From the NCBI GenBank assembly GCA_035629475.1, contig DASPHS010000143.1, positions 1 to 32,275 of the forward strand: 32,275 nt of DNA. Direction: 5' to 3'. Below are positions 1 through 6,556 of the stretch, one piece after another (position 1 is the first letter of the stretch; each line of letters starts with the position of its first letter). The stretch comes from JARIHD01 sp035629475 (GTDB lineage Bacteria > Patescibacteriota > Saccharimonadia > Saccharimonadales > UBA4665). Under the pieces are notes generated by a model that was given only the letters and a program-made list of their open reading frames with translations, had not been told where the DNA came from and made no database searches. Position numbers and translations under genes: made by a program.

Positions 1-97
1 AATGTTGCCGGGTGTGTAAATGCCGCATCATATCGGCTGCCATGCTGTCGGTGCCCTTTGCGGCCCGTTTTCGCAATTCAAAATAACATGTACCCAT
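1..97 (-). CDS. Unknown protein, N-terminal part only (runs off window start)
   Basis: An open minus-strand frame starts at an ATG at 97 and stays open to the window edge, giving 32 residues beginning MGTCYFELRKRAAKG. A TAGGA sequence lies about five bases before the ATG and can serve as ribosome binding site. A promoter-like pair (TTTACT, 16 bp, TATTAT) lies at 144-171. No family can be recognised from so short a piece. The basic start is compatible with a small soluble protein. The fit of promoter, ribosome site and open frame is the only support, so a chance frame remains possible. Confidence 0.4.
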   Translation of the reverse strand, partial: MGTCYFELRKRAAKGTDSMAADMMRHLHTRQH

Positions 98-143
98 AGT
101 GTCCTACCGCGTCCTCATCGCTCCCATTTTGTTCGACGCGCGA

Positions 144-171
144 ATAATACCACACGTTACCTCGAAGTAAA
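144..171 (-). promoter_or_regulatory. Sigma70-type promoter for the truncated first gene
   Basis: On the minus strand TTTACT (166-171) is followed after 16 bp by TATTAT (144-149). The predicted start of transcription is near 137, about 40 bases before the ATG at 97. It lies just downstream of the radC stop, so the gene at 1-97 could be transcribed apart from radC. Confidence 0.4.
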
Positions 172-188
172 ATGTTTCTGCTGTTCAG

Positions 189-857
189 CTACAGTAGGTG
201 GTGTTGCCGGAAGCTGAAGTACTGATTCTTCGTAACAATCACATGATCGCGCAAGGTAATGCCCAGCAGGTGACCGGCGGCTGCTAACTGTTGTGTAAGG
301 GCAATGTCCTTTTGACTGGGCGTGACTTCGCCCGAAGGGTGGTTGTGCGCCACGATAATACTTGCGGCCCGGTCGCTTATGGCGTCGGCATAGACCTCAC
401 GGGGGTGGGCAAGCAGGCTGTCTAATATGCCTATAGTGACCGTACGCTGGGCGATAAGTCTGTTACCCCCATCGAGACTCATACATACGAGGTATTCTTG
501 CTGTTTGGTACGAATATCACTCACTCTACCCAAGATGTCCTGCATTGTCTGGAGGGGCTCAGCTTCCCATACCAGTTGGCGCTTTGCCAATTCGAGCGCG
601 GCAAGGATTCGGCCTGCGGTCGCTACATGTACGCCCTTTATGGCTGTTAATGATTCAAAGTTAACCGCCGTCAACCCCTTGCGCAGTTGCCGCTGTATCT
701 GACGGGCGATAGAGCTGACGTCCGTGGTCCCGCTGCCTTTGCCCAGAATAACCTCCAGTAGCTCGAAGTCAGAAAGGGAGGTAGCGCCCTTTTTCTGTAG
801 CTTCTCACGCGGCCGGTCTGCTGCCGGCAGCGATTGTATCCTCCGTTGTTTCGTCAT
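189..857 (-). CDS. radC: RadC family JAB/MPN-domain protein
   Basis: The 222-residue protein has the usual RadC architecture and length. An N-terminal helix-hairpin-helix-like region (about residues 25-90, with TAIKGVHVATAGRIL) is followed by a JAB1/MPN metalloprotease-like domain. The metal-binding signature HNHPSGEVTPSQKD is present with both histidines and the aspartate, about 60 residues from the C-terminus. RadC proteins were named for DNA repair, but their true role is unsettled; links to recombination and mobile DNA are often proposed. The start at 857 was chosen because MTKQRRIQSLPAADRPREKL matches the usual RadC opening. No clear Shine-Dalgarno sequence precedes it. It stands divergent to the small plus-strand gene at 956. 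Confidence 0.9.
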   Translation of the reverse strand: MTKQRRIQSLPAADRPREKLQKKGATSLSDFELLEVILGKGSGTTDVSSIARQIQRQLRKGLTAVNFESLTAIKGVHVATAGRILAALELAKRQLVWEAEPLQTMQDILGRVSDIRTKQQEYLVCMSLDGGNRLIAQRTVTIGILDSLLAHPREVYADAISDRAASIIVAHNHPSGEVTPSQKDIALTQQLAAAGHLLGITLRDHVIVTKNQYFSFRQHHLL

Positions 858-912
858 ACTGACAATAGTGTATCAAAGCAGTCAAGGGCTGTTGCCATAT
901 GAAAACACAATA

Positions 913-941
913 TTGACAAAATGCTAATGTTTTGCTAAAGT
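913..941 (+). promoter_or_regulatory. Sigma70-type promoter for the small gene at 956
   Basis: TTGACA (913-918), a 17-bp spacer and TAAAGT (936-941) lie just before the ATG at 956. The predicted transcription start is near 948, leaving a leader of only about 8 bases with no Shine-Dalgarno sequence. The mRNA would be leaderless or nearly so. Confidence 0.55.
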
Positions 942-955
942 AATTTTATAAAACC

Positions 956-1222
956 ATGAAAAACAAAAACCACAATTCGAAACATTTCCATCAGCATCTA
1001 GAGGGCATACTGCGCCACCGGATGAGTCTGGCTATTGTAACGGGTTCAATGTTTATGACCGTTCTGAGCTTTGATGGCAGCATGCGAGGTATTATGCAGC
1101 AAGCCTACTCCCAGAGCTGGGACTGGATTGCTACCTATCTGCATCATGAACATCCCAAGCACGCGCACGTTGAACTTGATCTGCCTCGTCACCCGACGAT
1201 TGCCGGTTCGGGCTCAAGCTAG
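956..1222 (+). CDS. Small unknown protein with one hydrophobic segment
   Basis: The 88-residue product has a His/Lys/Asn-rich start (residues 1-22), one hydrophobic stretch (about 23-40, MSLAIVTGSMFMTVLSF) and a polar His-rich tail. A single membrane pass or an uncleaved signal anchor is the simplest reading. No family is recognised. Support for it being real is a good promoter placed immediately upstream and a possible hairpin at its stop codon. There is no Shine-Dalgarno sequence. It sits alone between radC (divergent) and the mraZ regulatory region. A shadow frame at 1071-1259 overlaps it and is less convincing. Confidence 0.55.
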   Translation: MKNKNHNSKHFHQHLEGILRHRMSLAIVTGSMFMTVLSFDGSMRGIMQQAYSQSWDWIATYLHHEHPKHAHVELDLPRHPTIAGSGSS

Positions 1223-1248
1223 CGTGCAGGGCAGAGCCCTTAACGCTA
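1220..1248 (+). terminator. Hairpin overlapping the stop of the 956 gene (weak terminator candidate)
   Basis: TAGCGT (1220-1225) pairs with ACGCTA (1243-1248), and inside it GGGC pairs with GCCC around an AGA loop, with a 3x3 internal loop between the two stems. The U tract expected of an intrinsic terminator is missing, so it may only protect or partly end the transcript. Confidence 0.3.
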
Positions 1249-1281
1249 CATGTGGTTAATTTGGCATAACAGTGGCAAAAC

Positions 1282-1290
1282 TGTGGATAA
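1282..1290 (-). promoter_or_regulatory. Perfect DnaA-box sequence upstream of mraZ
   Basis: The plus strand reads TGTGGATAA, the complement of the consensus DnaA box TTATCCACA. It is a single copy about 40 bp upstream of the predicted mraZ -35. One such 9-mer can occur by chance; regulation by DnaA is only a possibility. Confidence 0.3.
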
Positions 1291-1327
1291 CTCCTGTGGG
1301 AAACTCCCGATTATTGCTAAAAAGTAC

Positions 1328-1357
1328 TTGTGCGTGGGTAAGAGTGGGTAGTATGAT
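1328..1357 (+). promoter_or_regulatory. Probable mraZ/dcw promoter
   Basis: TTGTGC (1328-1333) is followed after 18 bp by TATGAT (1352-1357), which puts the transcription start near 1364. The two upstream GTGGGTA boxes lie inside the spacer and the two downstream ones just past the start. This is the geometry expected if MraZ binding blocks RNA polymerase. The -35 match is imperfect, so the assignment rests partly on the boxes. Confidence 0.45.
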
Positions 1358-1381
1358 GACGTCAGTGGGTAATCGTGGGTA
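1334..1381 (+). promoter_or_regulatory. Four MraZ-type operator boxes (GTGGGTA repeats)
   Basis: GTGGGTA occurs at 1334, 1344, 1365 and 1375. Each pair has a 10-bp period and the pairs are 21 bp apart, so all four copies face about the same side of the helix. MraZ proteins are known to bind tandem GTGGG-type repeats with about 10-bp spacing upstream of their own gene. The position just before mraZ and over the likely promoter supports autoregulation of the dcw cluster. A further GTGGG at 1296 is out of phase. Confidence 0.7.
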
Positions 1382-1442
1382 GCCCCAAAGAGCACCCAGC
1401 GAAATCAAAAAACCAAAAAACCACTGCAAATTAAAACAACCA

Positions 1443-1811
1443 ATGGCCACGGTAGATTACTTTCAGCGAAAGCTTGACGATAAACGGCGGTTAACCATAC
1501 CGGCCGAGCTTCGAAGCGAGTTCGCAAGCGGAGTAGTCGTAACCCGAGGATTCCAAAAGTACCTTCACCTATACCCAAAGTCGGTATGGGACGAACTGGT
1601 CGAACCGCAATTGCAAGGAAACATCCTTGATGAGCAGGTAGCCGACTTGAATGTCCGATTCCGAATGGGGAAGACAGAAGGGGAATGCGACGCCAAGCAA
1701 GGTCGCGTCATGATTGAGCAACATTTGCTCGATTACGCTGGAGTCGACAAGGAAGTTGTGGCCGTCCGTGTAGGCAAATACTGGCGCATTATGGCAGCCG
1801 ATACCGTATAA
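1443..1811 (+). CDS. mraZ: Transcriptional regulator MraZ
   Basis: The 122-residue protein is slightly shorter than the typical 140-150 residues. It contains two SpoVT/AbrB-like halves: the first carries the signature DDKRRLTIPAELR (about residues 12-24) and the second a degenerate copy, DAKQGRVMIEQHLL (about 81-94). MraZ is a ring-forming DNA-binding regulator of the dcw cluster, and the repeats it would recognise are visible at 1334-1381. The start MATVDYFQRKLDDK matches other MraZ proteins. No Shine-Dalgarno sequence precedes the ATG; the leader is instead A-rich. It is the first gene of the cluster, with 393 bp separating it from rsmH. Confidence 0.92.
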   Translation: MATVDYFQRKLDDKRRLTIPAELRSEFASGVVVTRGFQKYLHLYPKSVWDELVEPQLQGNILDEQVADLNVRFRMGKTEGECDAKQGRVMIEQHLLDYAGVDKEVVAVRVGKYWRIMAADTV

Positions 1812-2204
1812 CCTGCATTGTTCAGTGTTCCTTAAAAATTTAACCGAATAGAAACCATACGAGGTTAGCTATTCGGCAGTCAACAAGTGGATTGATAGTA
1901 ACCACTTAAAAAACTATTGTTCTTTTCTCAAAAACACCTCCCAAAACTCCACCTCACACATAAGTCTCTCAAACTTGATCATCTGCACAGTTAAGAAGTT
2001 CAAAGGATTTTTTAAATTCTTACTCACCAAATATATCTTCTATACCTACCGGCAGATGGTCACCACAAAAACAAAAACCACCAAAAAAACAAAAAGTTGA
2101 CTGCTGATTAGGTGATCTTGATAAAACAAAAACACCATTTCATCGAAAGATGAATAAAAACAAAAAAGTGGTCTCATAGGCAACTATGGGGTACACTGCA
2201 ACAG
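1812..2204 (+). other. A-rich intergenic leader between mraZ and rsmH with a hairpin
   Basis: No credible gene is seen here. A hairpin lies at 1844-1876: CCGAATAG pairs with CTATTCGG and, inside it, AACC with GGTT around a 6-base loop. A second 6-bp stem (AAGTGG/CCACTT) follows near 1885-1910. Neither has a U tract, so they look like leader or processing structures, not terminators. The rest (about 1930-2170) is pyrimidine-poor and full of ACAAAAA-type runs, giving an unstructured leader before rsmH, which lacks a Shine-Dalgarno sequence. I could not place a convincing promoter. Confidence 0.45.
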
Positions 2205-3101
2205 ATGCACCAGCAAGAAAACCAACATCCTTTACATATTCCAGTACTGCTGCAACAAGTGCTTGCCAATCTTGACCCACAGGAAGGGGAATCATACCTC
2301 GACCTAACGGGCGGCTATGGCGGGCATGCAAGCGCTGTTCTGGAACGGACGCACAATCCTGCGCACACCACGCTCGTCGACCGTGACCCTGCTGCTATAG
2401 AGCAACTGGGTATGCGATTCGCGGGGCAGGGGATACAGCTCATCCATGCCGATTTTTTAACGGCAAGCGAACAGCTGAAAGAGCAGGGGAGTCAGTTCGA
2501 TCTGATTTTGGCAGACTTAGGCGTGTCATCACCGCACCTTAACCAGGCAAGCCGTGGATTTTCGTTGAAAAGCGATGGGCCACTCGACATGCGCATGGAT
2601 CAAACTCAAAGTCTCACAGCGGAGCAGGTAGTAAATACCTACGACGTTACGGAATTGACGGATATCCTTAGGCGTTATGGCGAAGAGCCCAAGGCTAGGG
2701 CCATTGCGACACTTATTGTGGAGCATCGGCCAATAACTAGCACACATCAGCTTGCCGCAATCGTTGCCAAGGCATGGCCAGGGTACAGCAAAGTACATCC
2801 TGCTACACGTACGTTCCAAGCACTGCGTATAGCTGTCAATGACGAGCTAGAGCTGCTCCGCAAGAGCATCCCTATCTGGATATACGACCTGTTGGCGCCC
2901 GGCGGACGCATAGCAATAATATCTTTCCACAGCCTGGAAGACCGGTTAGTAAAACTGGCACTTGCAGAAGCTGGCGGAGACAGGTATGATGCTGTTATAC
3001 GTCCCCTTACCAAAAGACCTGTTGTTGGTGACGAACATGAAATCGTTTACAATCCGCGTGCAAGAAGTGCAAAACTCCGAGCCGCAGCGAAACAAAAATA
3101 A
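2205..3101 (+). CDS. rsmH: 16S rRNA (cytosine(1402)-N4)-methyltransferase RsmH
   Basis: The 298-residue product is full length for RsmH (MraW). It transfers a methyl group from S-adenosylmethionine to N4 of C1402 in the 16S rRNA decoding centre. The SAM-binding loop YLDLTGGYGGHAS lies near residues 28-40. The family landmarks YGEEPKARAIA, HPATRTFQALRIAVNDEL and ISFHSLEDRLVK all follow in order. The start at 2205 has no Shine-Dalgarno sequence, and the neighbouring ATG at 2186 is out of frame. It is the second gene of the dcw cluster, as in most bacteria. Confidence 0.95.
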   Translation: MHQQENQHPLHIPVLLQQVLANLDPQEGESYLDLTGGYGGHASAVLERTHNPAHTTLVDRDPAAIEQLGMRFAGQGIQLIHADFLTASEQLKEQGSQFDLILADLGVSSPHLNQASRGFSLKSDGPLDMRMDQTQSLTAEQVVNTYDVTELTDILRRYGEEPKARAIATLIVEHRPITSTHQLAAIVAKAWPGYSKVHPATRTFQALRIAVNDELELLRKSIPIWIYDLLAPGGRIAIISFHSLEDRLVKLALAEAGGDRYDAVIRPLTKRPVVGDEHEIVYNPRARSAKLRAAAKQK

Positions 3102-3124
3102 CCAAAAAAGAAAGGGCAGCTACA

Positions 3125-3187
3125 ATGCAAATCCGCATCAAAAACGCTACCCCACGCGCGTACAAAGTTCACGTTACTGTAGCCTAG
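3125..3187 (+). CDS. Possible 20-residue small ORF after rsmH
   Basis: An ATG at 3125 follows a purine-rich AAGAAAGGG stretch and opens a 20-codon frame reading MQIRIKNATPRAYKVHVTVA before TAG. It lies in the rsmH-ftsL gap just ahead of a hairpin. A leader peptide or a chance frame are both possible, and nothing identifies a function. Confidence 0.2.
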   Translation: MQIRIKNATPRAYKVHVTVA

Positions 3188-3213
3188 TACAAGCACCTCA
3201 TTAGTACAGGGAA

Positions 3214-3240
3214 GGGATGTCACAAAAATTAGGGCATCCC
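3214..3240 (+). other. Stem-loop in the rsmH-ftsL intergenic region
   Basis: GGGATGTC (3214-3221) pairs with GGCATCCC (3233-3240) around an 11-base A-rich loop, giving an 8-bp stem with one T-G wobble. It is not followed by a U run, so it more likely marks an mRNA processing or stability site than a terminator. It sits 41 bases before the ftsL start. Confidence 0.35.
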
Positions 3241-3281
3241 GACTCTTGCTAATTTGCGAGAAGGAAAACAAAAACAAAATT

Positions 3282-3629
3282 ATGACATATTCAAGTTCTT
3301 TAGCTTTAGGGCGTAAGAGCGCTTTTGCAGCGCGCAACCAAAACGCCGTCAGTTTCCGCACGCGTGAGCGTACACTAGGTCCTATTACCAATACAATTAT
3401 TTTAATCGTATTGGCGTGTTTGTTGGGCTTGCTGTATCTTACGCAGGTTACCAAGACAAACGCTTACGGGTATCAGGTTAATAATTTGCTGGAACAGCAG
3501 CAGACCCTGAAACAGGAGCATGATGATCTGGAGGTTGCTTCAGCACGCCTGCAGTCACTTGACCGTGTTCAAAACAGTGAAGTCGCTCAGGGTCTTGTCA
3601 CCGTTGCCCCCAGTGGCACTTTGGAATAA
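3282..3629 (+). CDS. ftsL: FtsL/DivIC-like septum protein
   Basis: The 115-residue protein has a basic cytoplasmic start, one transmembrane segment (about residues 38-58, TIILIVLACLLGLLYLTQV) and an extracytoplasmic heptad-like coiled coil (LLEQQQTLKQEHDDLEVASARL). This is the FtsL/DivIC layout. These proteins form a complex with FtsQ that activates FtsW/FtsI. Sequence conservation in the family is very low, so the call rests on layout and on position between rsmH and ftsI. An in-frame TTG at 3246 would add 12 residues, but the ATG at 3282 fits better, with a GAGAAGGA sequence about 17 bases upstream. Confidence 0.75.
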   Translation: MTYSSSLALGRKSAFAARNQNAVSFRTRERTLGPITNTIILIVLACLLGLLYLTQVTKTNAYGYQVNNLLEQQQTLKQEHDDLEVASARLQSLDRVQNSEVAQGLVTVAPSGTLE

Positions 3630-3672
3630 TGCTTATCTTTAGAGGATGAGGGGGTTATAATAAAGGAGAATT

Positions 3673-5451
3673 ATGCCTTTGTATGGTCCTGATGCCAGCC
3701 GCCCCCTAGATACCGTTAAACGTGCCCGTGTATGGTACGTTGTTATCCTATTAATTTTCAGTATCTTTTTGGTACGTCTGTTTTATCTGCAAATCATCCG
3801 GCATGACTACTATAAGCGTTCCGCAATGCTGGGTCATATTAAAGAATACGAAATACCAGCCAGCCGCGGTATTATCAAGGCCCATAACGGTACCTCGGTG
3901 GTGCCTATTGCACTGAACCAAACACTGTATACGGTGTATGCCGATCCGACGCTCATTAAGAAGCACGGACAGGTTGCCGAGACACTTGCCGCAGCCATGG
4001 GCGGCAACGTTAGTGATTATGAAAAGAAGCTTCGTACCAAGGAAACACGGTACGTTATTTTGGGCCGCAAAATTGCCGAAGCCCAGAAAGATATTGTCCT
4101 CAAAAAGAAATACCCCGGTGTTGGCGCCATAGAGCAGGCATACCGCACCTATCCGAACGGCAATCTGGCGTCACAATTGCTTGGTTTTGTGAATGATGAG
4201 GGCAAGGGCGTTTATGGCGTGGAGCAGGCCTTGAATAAGGGGCTGGCTGGTACAGCAGGCCAGCTTAAGGCGGTAACTGACGTGCACGGTGTGCCACTCG
4301 CCGCAAATACCGACAATATCCTCAAGCAGCCTGTCCAAGGTGAGGATGTGGTGTTAACCGTTGACGTATCAATGCAGCGCCAAGCGGAGAATTTACTGAA
4401 GCAGGGATTGGATCGCGCTAAGTCCGAGTCGGGCAGCGTGGTGATTTATGATCCGAACTCCGGAGCAGTTAAAGCTATGGCCAACTGGCCTACCTATGAC
4501 CCTGGCGCCTACGGCAGCGTAGAGGACGCTGAGGTGTTCTCAAACGCCGCCGTTACATCACCCCTCGAAGTAGGATCGGTTATGAAGCCGCTTACTGCGG
4601 CAGCAGCAATGGACGCCGGAGCGGTTTCCGCCCGATCGTCTTACTTTGACCCTTCATTCTACAAAATAGATGGTTGGACAGTGAAAAATATTGAAGAAGA
4701 CGGCGGCCCGGGCCAAAAAGATGTATCAGACATACTGAACTTATCACTGAATACGGGTGCGGCCTGGCTGGTGATGCGTATGGGGGACAGCAACGACACC
4801 ATAAACAAGAAAGGGCGTGAGGCATGGTATGACTACATGTCAAACCACTATAGGTTCGGCCGTGAGACAGGCATAGAGCAGGGATACGAAGCCGAAGGCA
4901 CGATACCCGATCCTAATAAGGGGTATGCGCGCGGGCTGACCTACGCTAACGCGTCCTTTGGGCAGGCCATGACCGCCACACCGCTGCAGATGGCCGCAGC
5001 GTTTGCAGCCACCATAAATGGCGGTACGTACTATCAGCCGCAGTTGGTGGACTATACCATTTCTCCGGATGGAACAAAGCACGACAAGAAGCCCGTGGTT
5101 GTGAAGGATGATGTCGTAACGCCCCAGGTCAGCCGAGACCTATTGCCCATGTTGGAGAACGTCGTTAATAAGCATTACTTCAAGCGTAAATTTGATCAAA
5201 AAACCTACAGTGTGGGCGGTAAAACAGGGACAGCACAGATAGCCAGCCCCGAAGGAGGATATCTCGCAAATGATTACAACGGTACATACTTAGGTTACGT
5301 TGGTGGGGATAAACCGCAATATGTTATCATGATACGGGTAAATAAGCCAAAAGTGCCTGGGTACGCTGGTACGGCAGCAGCGCAGCCAATATTCGGCGAT
5401 ATAGCACACATGTTACTCGATAATTTCAGTGTGACACCGAAAGAGCAGTAA
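3673..5451 (+). CDS. ftsI: Septal peptidoglycan transpeptidase FtsI (class B PBP)
   Basis: The 592-residue protein cross-links septal peptidoglycan outside the membrane. It has one N-terminal membrane anchor (about residues 21-40), a PBP-dimer domain (about 55-210) and a transpeptidase domain. All three active-site motifs are present: S302-V-M-K305, S358-L-N360 and K517-T-G519. There is no PASTA domain. The ATG at 3673 follows a strong AAAGGAG site. FtsI works with the SEDS polymerase FtsW, encoded two genes downstream. A TATAAT at 3656-3661 overlaps the leader but would remove the ribosome site if used, so I do not call it a promoter. Confidence 0.95.
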   Translation: MPLYGPDASRPLDTVKRARVWYVVILLIFSIFLVRLFYLQIIRHDYYKRSAMLGHIKEYEIPASRGIIKAHNGTSVVPIALNQTLYTVYADPTLIKKHGQVAETLAAAMGGNVSDYEKKLRTKETRYVILGRKIAEAQKDIVLKKKYPGVGAIEQAYRTYPNGNLASQLLGFVNDEGKGVYGVEQALNKGLAGTAGQLKAVTDVHGVPLAANTDNILKQPVQGEDVVLTVDVSMQRQAENLLKQGLDRAKSESGSVVIYDPNSGAVKAMANWPTYDPGAYGSVEDAEVFSNAAVTSPLEVGSVMKPLTAAAAMDAGAVSARSSYFDPSFYKIDGWTVKNIEEDGGPGQKDVSDILNLSLNTGAAWLVMRMGDSNDTINKKGREAWYDYMSNHYRFGRETGIEQGYEAEGTIPDPNKGYARGLTYANASFGQAMTATPLQMAAAFAATINGGTYYQPQLVDYTISPDGTKHDKKPVVVKDDVVTPQVSRDLLPMLENVVNKHYFKRKFDQKTYSVGGKTGTAQIASPEGGYLANDYNGTYLGYVGGDKPQYVIMIRVNKPKVPGYAGTAAAQPIFGDIAHMLLDNFSVTPKEQ

Positions 5452-5485
5452 CGTATAATGAACTTAAGTTTTTAAAGGATTTTCA

Positions 5486-6535
5486 ATGGACACACTGTAT
5501 ATATCTGTTGAAACCGAGACGCTCATCCGCATGCTCCTTCTCGGTTTCCTGGGATTTTTAATAAGCATGATTATTACCCCGATATATACGGCATTGGCCT
5601 ATCGAGGCCAATGGTGGAAGAAGCCTCGTACGACTGCGACGACAGGCGAAAAGGCAACCATATTCCAACAGTTGCATGGCGAAAAGCACAAACGCCATAT
5701 TCCAACTATGGCCGGCGGTATAGCTGTCGTTACCGTATGTCTGGTGACGGCACTCTTTAACCTAAGCCGAGCTGAAACCTGGTTGCCATTGGCCGCCTTT
5801 GCCGGTGCTGCTGCCGTGGGCCTGCTTGATGACATCATCAACCTCAAGGGTTCTAACGGCGACAAGGAAAAGATTCGTTTGTCTGCCCGCTTGAAGCTGC
5901 TGCTTACCACGCTGGTCGCCCTGATCGGTGGCTGGTTCTTCTACTACAAGCTCGAAGTCAGCAGCATTCACATCCCGATAGTCGGCACGCAGCTTGAAAT
6001 TGGCTGGCTGATTATTCCTTTGTTCGTACTGGTTGTTGTGGCTACCGCTAACGCAGTTAACATTAGTGATGGCCTGGACGGGCTTGCTGGCGGCCTCACT
6101 ACGACGGCCTTTGGCGTATACGCCATTATCGCCGCCCTGGAAGGTAACTTCGGTATTGCAGGTTTCTGTCTGACTATTGTCGGCGCGTTGCTGAGTTACA
6201 CGTGGTTTAACATCTATCCTGCCAGATTCTTTATGGGGGACGTAGGGTCCTTTGCGCTGGGTACGGCGCTTGGTGTTGTAGCTATGCTTACCAACACGGT
6301 ACTTATTCTGCCTATCATTGGCCTTATCTTTGTGGCTGAAGCCGGCTCCAGCATGTTGCAGATCGCTTCCAAGCGGCTGCGTAACGGTAAAAAGATTTTC
6401 AAAATTGCACCGATCCACCATCACTTTGAAGCAAGTGGCTGGCCTGAAACAAAGGTAACCATGCGTTTCTGGGTGCTCGGTCAGGTGGCCGGTGTATTGG
6501 GCCTTATCGTGTTCTTACTCGGAAACTATCTCTAA
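5486..6535 (+). CDS. mraY: Phospho-N-acetylmuramoyl-pentapeptide transferase MraY
   Basis: The 349-residue multi-pass membrane enzyme transfers phospho-MurNAc-pentapeptide from UDP to undecaprenyl phosphate, making lipid I. Family motifs are complete: the Mg-binding pair D115-D116 (in LLDDIINL), NAVNISDGLDGLAGG, FFMGDVGSFALG and the histidine motif APIHHHFEASGWPETKV. About ten hydrophobic segments can be counted. An AAAGGA site precedes the ATG. The nucleotide precursor must come from Mur ligases encoded outside this window, because none lies in the cluster. Confidence 0.96.
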   Translation: MDTLYISVETETLIRMLLLGFLGFLISMIITPIYTALAYRGQWWKKPRTTATTGEKATIFQQLHGEKHKRHIPTMAGGIAVVTVCLVTALFNLSRAETWLPLAAFAGAAAVGLLDDIINLKGSNGDKEKIRLSARLKLLLTTLVALIGGWFFYYKLEVSSIHIPIVGTQLEIGWLIIPLFVLVVVATANAVNISDGLDGLAGGLTTTAFGVYAIIAALEGNFGIAGFCLTIVGALLSYTWFNIYPARFFMGDVGSFALGTALGVVAMLTNTVLILPIIGLIFVAEAGSSMLQIASKRLRNGKKIFKIAPIHHHFEASGWPETKVTMRFWVLGQVAGVLGLIVFLLGNYL

Positions 6536-6556
6536 GAAGGAGGATAATCAGCGCTA

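Noticed and set aside
20..217. 65-residue plus-strand ORF at the window start
   Set aside because: Cys/His-rich random-looking composition and no ribosome site. The minus-strand frame 1-97 with a promoter explains the region better.
2962..3204. 80-residue ORF overlapping the rsmH end
   Set aside because: Most of it lies inside rsmH in another frame and it lacks a ribosome site.
3656..3661. TATAAT before ftsI as a promoter
   Set aside because: Using it would start transcription after the strong AAAGGAG ribosome site, and no matching -35 is present.
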